Positions 62,707-64,000 of a stretch of DNA of 64,000 nucleotides are shown piece after piece (position 1 is the stretch's first letter; every line of letters starts with the position of its first letter). The position numbers and the translations under genes are program-made. The stretch lies in the NCBI GenBank assembly GCA_964345005.1, contig CAYFPQ010000003.1:51409-115408 (forward strand). Reading direction: 5' to 3'. The notes beneath the pieces were generated by a model. It ran no database searches and was not told the origin of the DNA. It was given only the letters and a program-made list of their open reading frames with translations. The DNA comes from JABMPJ01 sp964345005 (GTDB taxonomy: Bacteria > Verrucomicrobiota > Kiritimatiellia > UBA8416 > JABMPJ01).

Positions 62707-64000
62707 TTACTCGCTACTGCGGTGATGGTTGGATCCAAAAATCACGTTCTCGATGGCCGCCACGAGCTCGTTCGAATTACAGTCCGTCACAAGCGGCACA
62801 CGCATGGCGTCGAGCAATTCCGTAGGCACGCCCTGCAGGCCCTGGCCCCCAACGGCAACGATACCCACGACATCGTCGGCCTGCTGTTCCCTCGTCTGGG
62901 CAAGGAGTTCCAGCGACTCCGGCATGCAGGTGGAAAGATCCATGACCAGTGCATCCACCCTATCGGTCGCCGCCACGTCGACGGAGCCTTTCTCGGGATT
63001 CCATACCTCGACCGAATAGCGTACTCCTTCAAGGATATCCATAAATTGATCGCACACGGTGCCCGTGCGGGCCAGTACAGCAATGCTGGCCGCGTTCTCG
63101 ATCGGCAAACTGATCGTCACGCGAGTGCCCTGCTCCTGCCCGGGCGGCGGGCTTTCGATCATCACGTCGCCTCCGTGCAGTTCGAGGATCTCCTTGCACA
63201 GCGAGAGGCCGAGTCCCGTTCCCACCACACGTTCCCCCACCCGGTAGTAACGATCCATAACCTTCGCCAAGTGCTCTTGCGGTATCCCCATGCCGGTATC
63301 AGTAACCACGATCTTCACGCAGCCGTCGCCGGACGCTGCCTCCAATGAGATACGGCCTTCCGCCGGCGTGAACTTGACGGCATTCTGCAGCACGTTTCCA
63401 AGGGCACGTTCAAGGCGCCGCTGGTCACACAGCGCAAACCCACACGCCGGTGGCACGTCAACGGTAAGCGTCTGCGACTTCTTCTCGCACAGGATGCGAA
63501 TCGCCTCACCGCAGCGACGTACCATCCACGCCACAGGCACCTTGCGACGCCTTAGCCTCAACCGATGCGCCTCCAAGCGGCTCAAATCGAGAATGTCCTG
63601 CACGGTACCGGTCAGACGCCGGCAGTCCTGCTGCATCATGGATAGGTACTCACGCACCTTATCGTTCACATCCCCAAACACGCCATCCAGCAGGTTGTCC
63701 GTTGCATACGCGATAGATGTCAGTGGCGTCCGCAGTTCGTGGGAAACGTTGCTCACAAAGGCGGTCTTCTCCATGTTGTGCTTCTCGAGCGTACGAACCG
63801 CTTCACGTAGATCATCCTCCATCTGCCGTCGTACCGTGATGTCGCGAATGACAACACAGTACTTCGGCGAGCTTCCTATCATCATGTCACGATGACTGAC
63901 CATCAGGCTGCGGCGCGCGCCAGCCTTGGTCAGGATATCCACCTCATAGGGCATAGGTGTTAAGCTAAGCAGCGCATTTATCGACCTCCTCGGCGGCGAT
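62707..64000 (-). CDS. Hybrid histidine kinase, N-terminus beyond the window
   Basis: The frame stays open to the window edge upstream of the ATG at 63954, so the gene is partial. A PAS/PAC part (MPYEVDILTK, VIRDITVRRQMEDDLREA) is followed by a HisKA helix with SNVSHELRTPLTSI (His72 counted from that ATG). The ATPase domain has NVLQNAVKFTP, DTGMGI and GTGLGLSLCKEIL. The C-terminal 120 residues resemble a receiver (DALVMDLSTCMP) but are diverged. It is followed by the response regulator and the Ser/Thr kinase in one direction. Confidence 0.9.
   Translation of the reverse strand, partial: SPPRRSINALLSLTPMPYEVDILTKAGARRSLMVSHRDMMIGSSPKYCVVIRDITVRRQMEDDLREAVRTLEKHNMEKTAFVSNVSHELRTPLTSIAYATDNLLDGVFGDVNDKVREYLSMMQQDCRRLTGTVQDILDLSRLEAHRLRLRRRKVPVAWMVRRCGEAIRILCEKKSQTLTVDVPPACGFALCDQRRLERALGNVLQNAVKFTPAEGRISLEAASGDGCVKIVVTDTGMGIPQEHLAKVMDRYYRVGERVVGTGLGLSLCKEILELHGGDVMIESPPPGQEQGTRVTISLPIENAASIAVLARTGTVCDQFMDILEGVRYSVEVWNPEKGSVDVAATDRVDALVMDLSTCMPESLELLAQTREQQADDVVGIVAVGGQGLQGVPTELLDAMRVPLVTDCNSNELVAAIENVIFGSNHHRSSE

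Overview
The window is a roughly 58-60% GC bacterial chromosome segment and is probably a draft or metagenome-derived contig, because it carries two 10-base N gaps inside conserved genes. Gene content points to the PVC superphylum (Kiritimatiellota/Verrucomicrobiota side). The hints are a prepilin cassette like those of Verrucomicrobia, a protein of the family I know as Minf_1886, a very large lamin-tail-domain surface protein, an STPK with leucine-rich repeats, and many families of dispersed short palindromic repeats. This placement is inference from families, not a phylogeny.

Layout. Bases 1-7310 (+ strand) hold the 3' part of a giant exported protein and two STAND-like AAA ATPases (DUF4143 and DUF234 types), with a truncated PIN-toxin remnant between them. 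Bases 7417-15412 (- strand) are a secretion/pilus cassette: one GspF/PilC membrane protein followed by six prepilin-like proteins, with a broken nucleotidyltransferase module wedged into it and repeat elements between and even inside the genes. Bases 15850-47504 (- strand) are one nearly unbroken ribosomal and transcription superoperon. In transcription order it reads tRNA-Thr, tuf, rpmG, tRNA-Trp, secE, nusG, rplKAJL, rpoBC, rpsLG, fusA, then the S10, spc and alpha clusters with secY, adk, map, rpmJ, rpoA and rplQ. It has a good sigma-70-like promoter in front and a Rho-independent terminator at the end. rpmD (L30) and infA are not at their usual places.

Bases 47682-64000 are ordinary chromosome. 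They hold a GT-C glycosyltransferase with TPRs, L-aspartate oxidase (nadB) with a cupin, a protein of unknown family, a HIT hydrolase, a Minf_1886-like protein, a DUF456 protein, a sodium:solute symporter coupled to a frameshifted MATE transporter, a glycine-zipper exported protein, and a cyclophilin lipoprotein. A signalling block ends the window: hybrid histidine kinase (cut by the window edge), double-receiver response regulator whose second receiver lacks the phosphoacceptor, and a transmembrane Ser/Thr kinase with an LRR-like tail.

The most unusual theme is the repeat load. At least six families of short imperfect palindromes occupy most of the non-coding gaps, and some lie in frame inside genes. 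Three copies of a repeat that reads SPEPVEG make up part of an approximately 100-residue N-terminal extension of ribosomal protein S11, another copy lies in the tail of L18, and a different repeat forms much of the unusually long leader of one prepilin. Two single-base frameshifts (rplO, MATE) and the two N gaps suggest that some of the breaks are sequence errors; rplO is essential and so should be intact in the cell.
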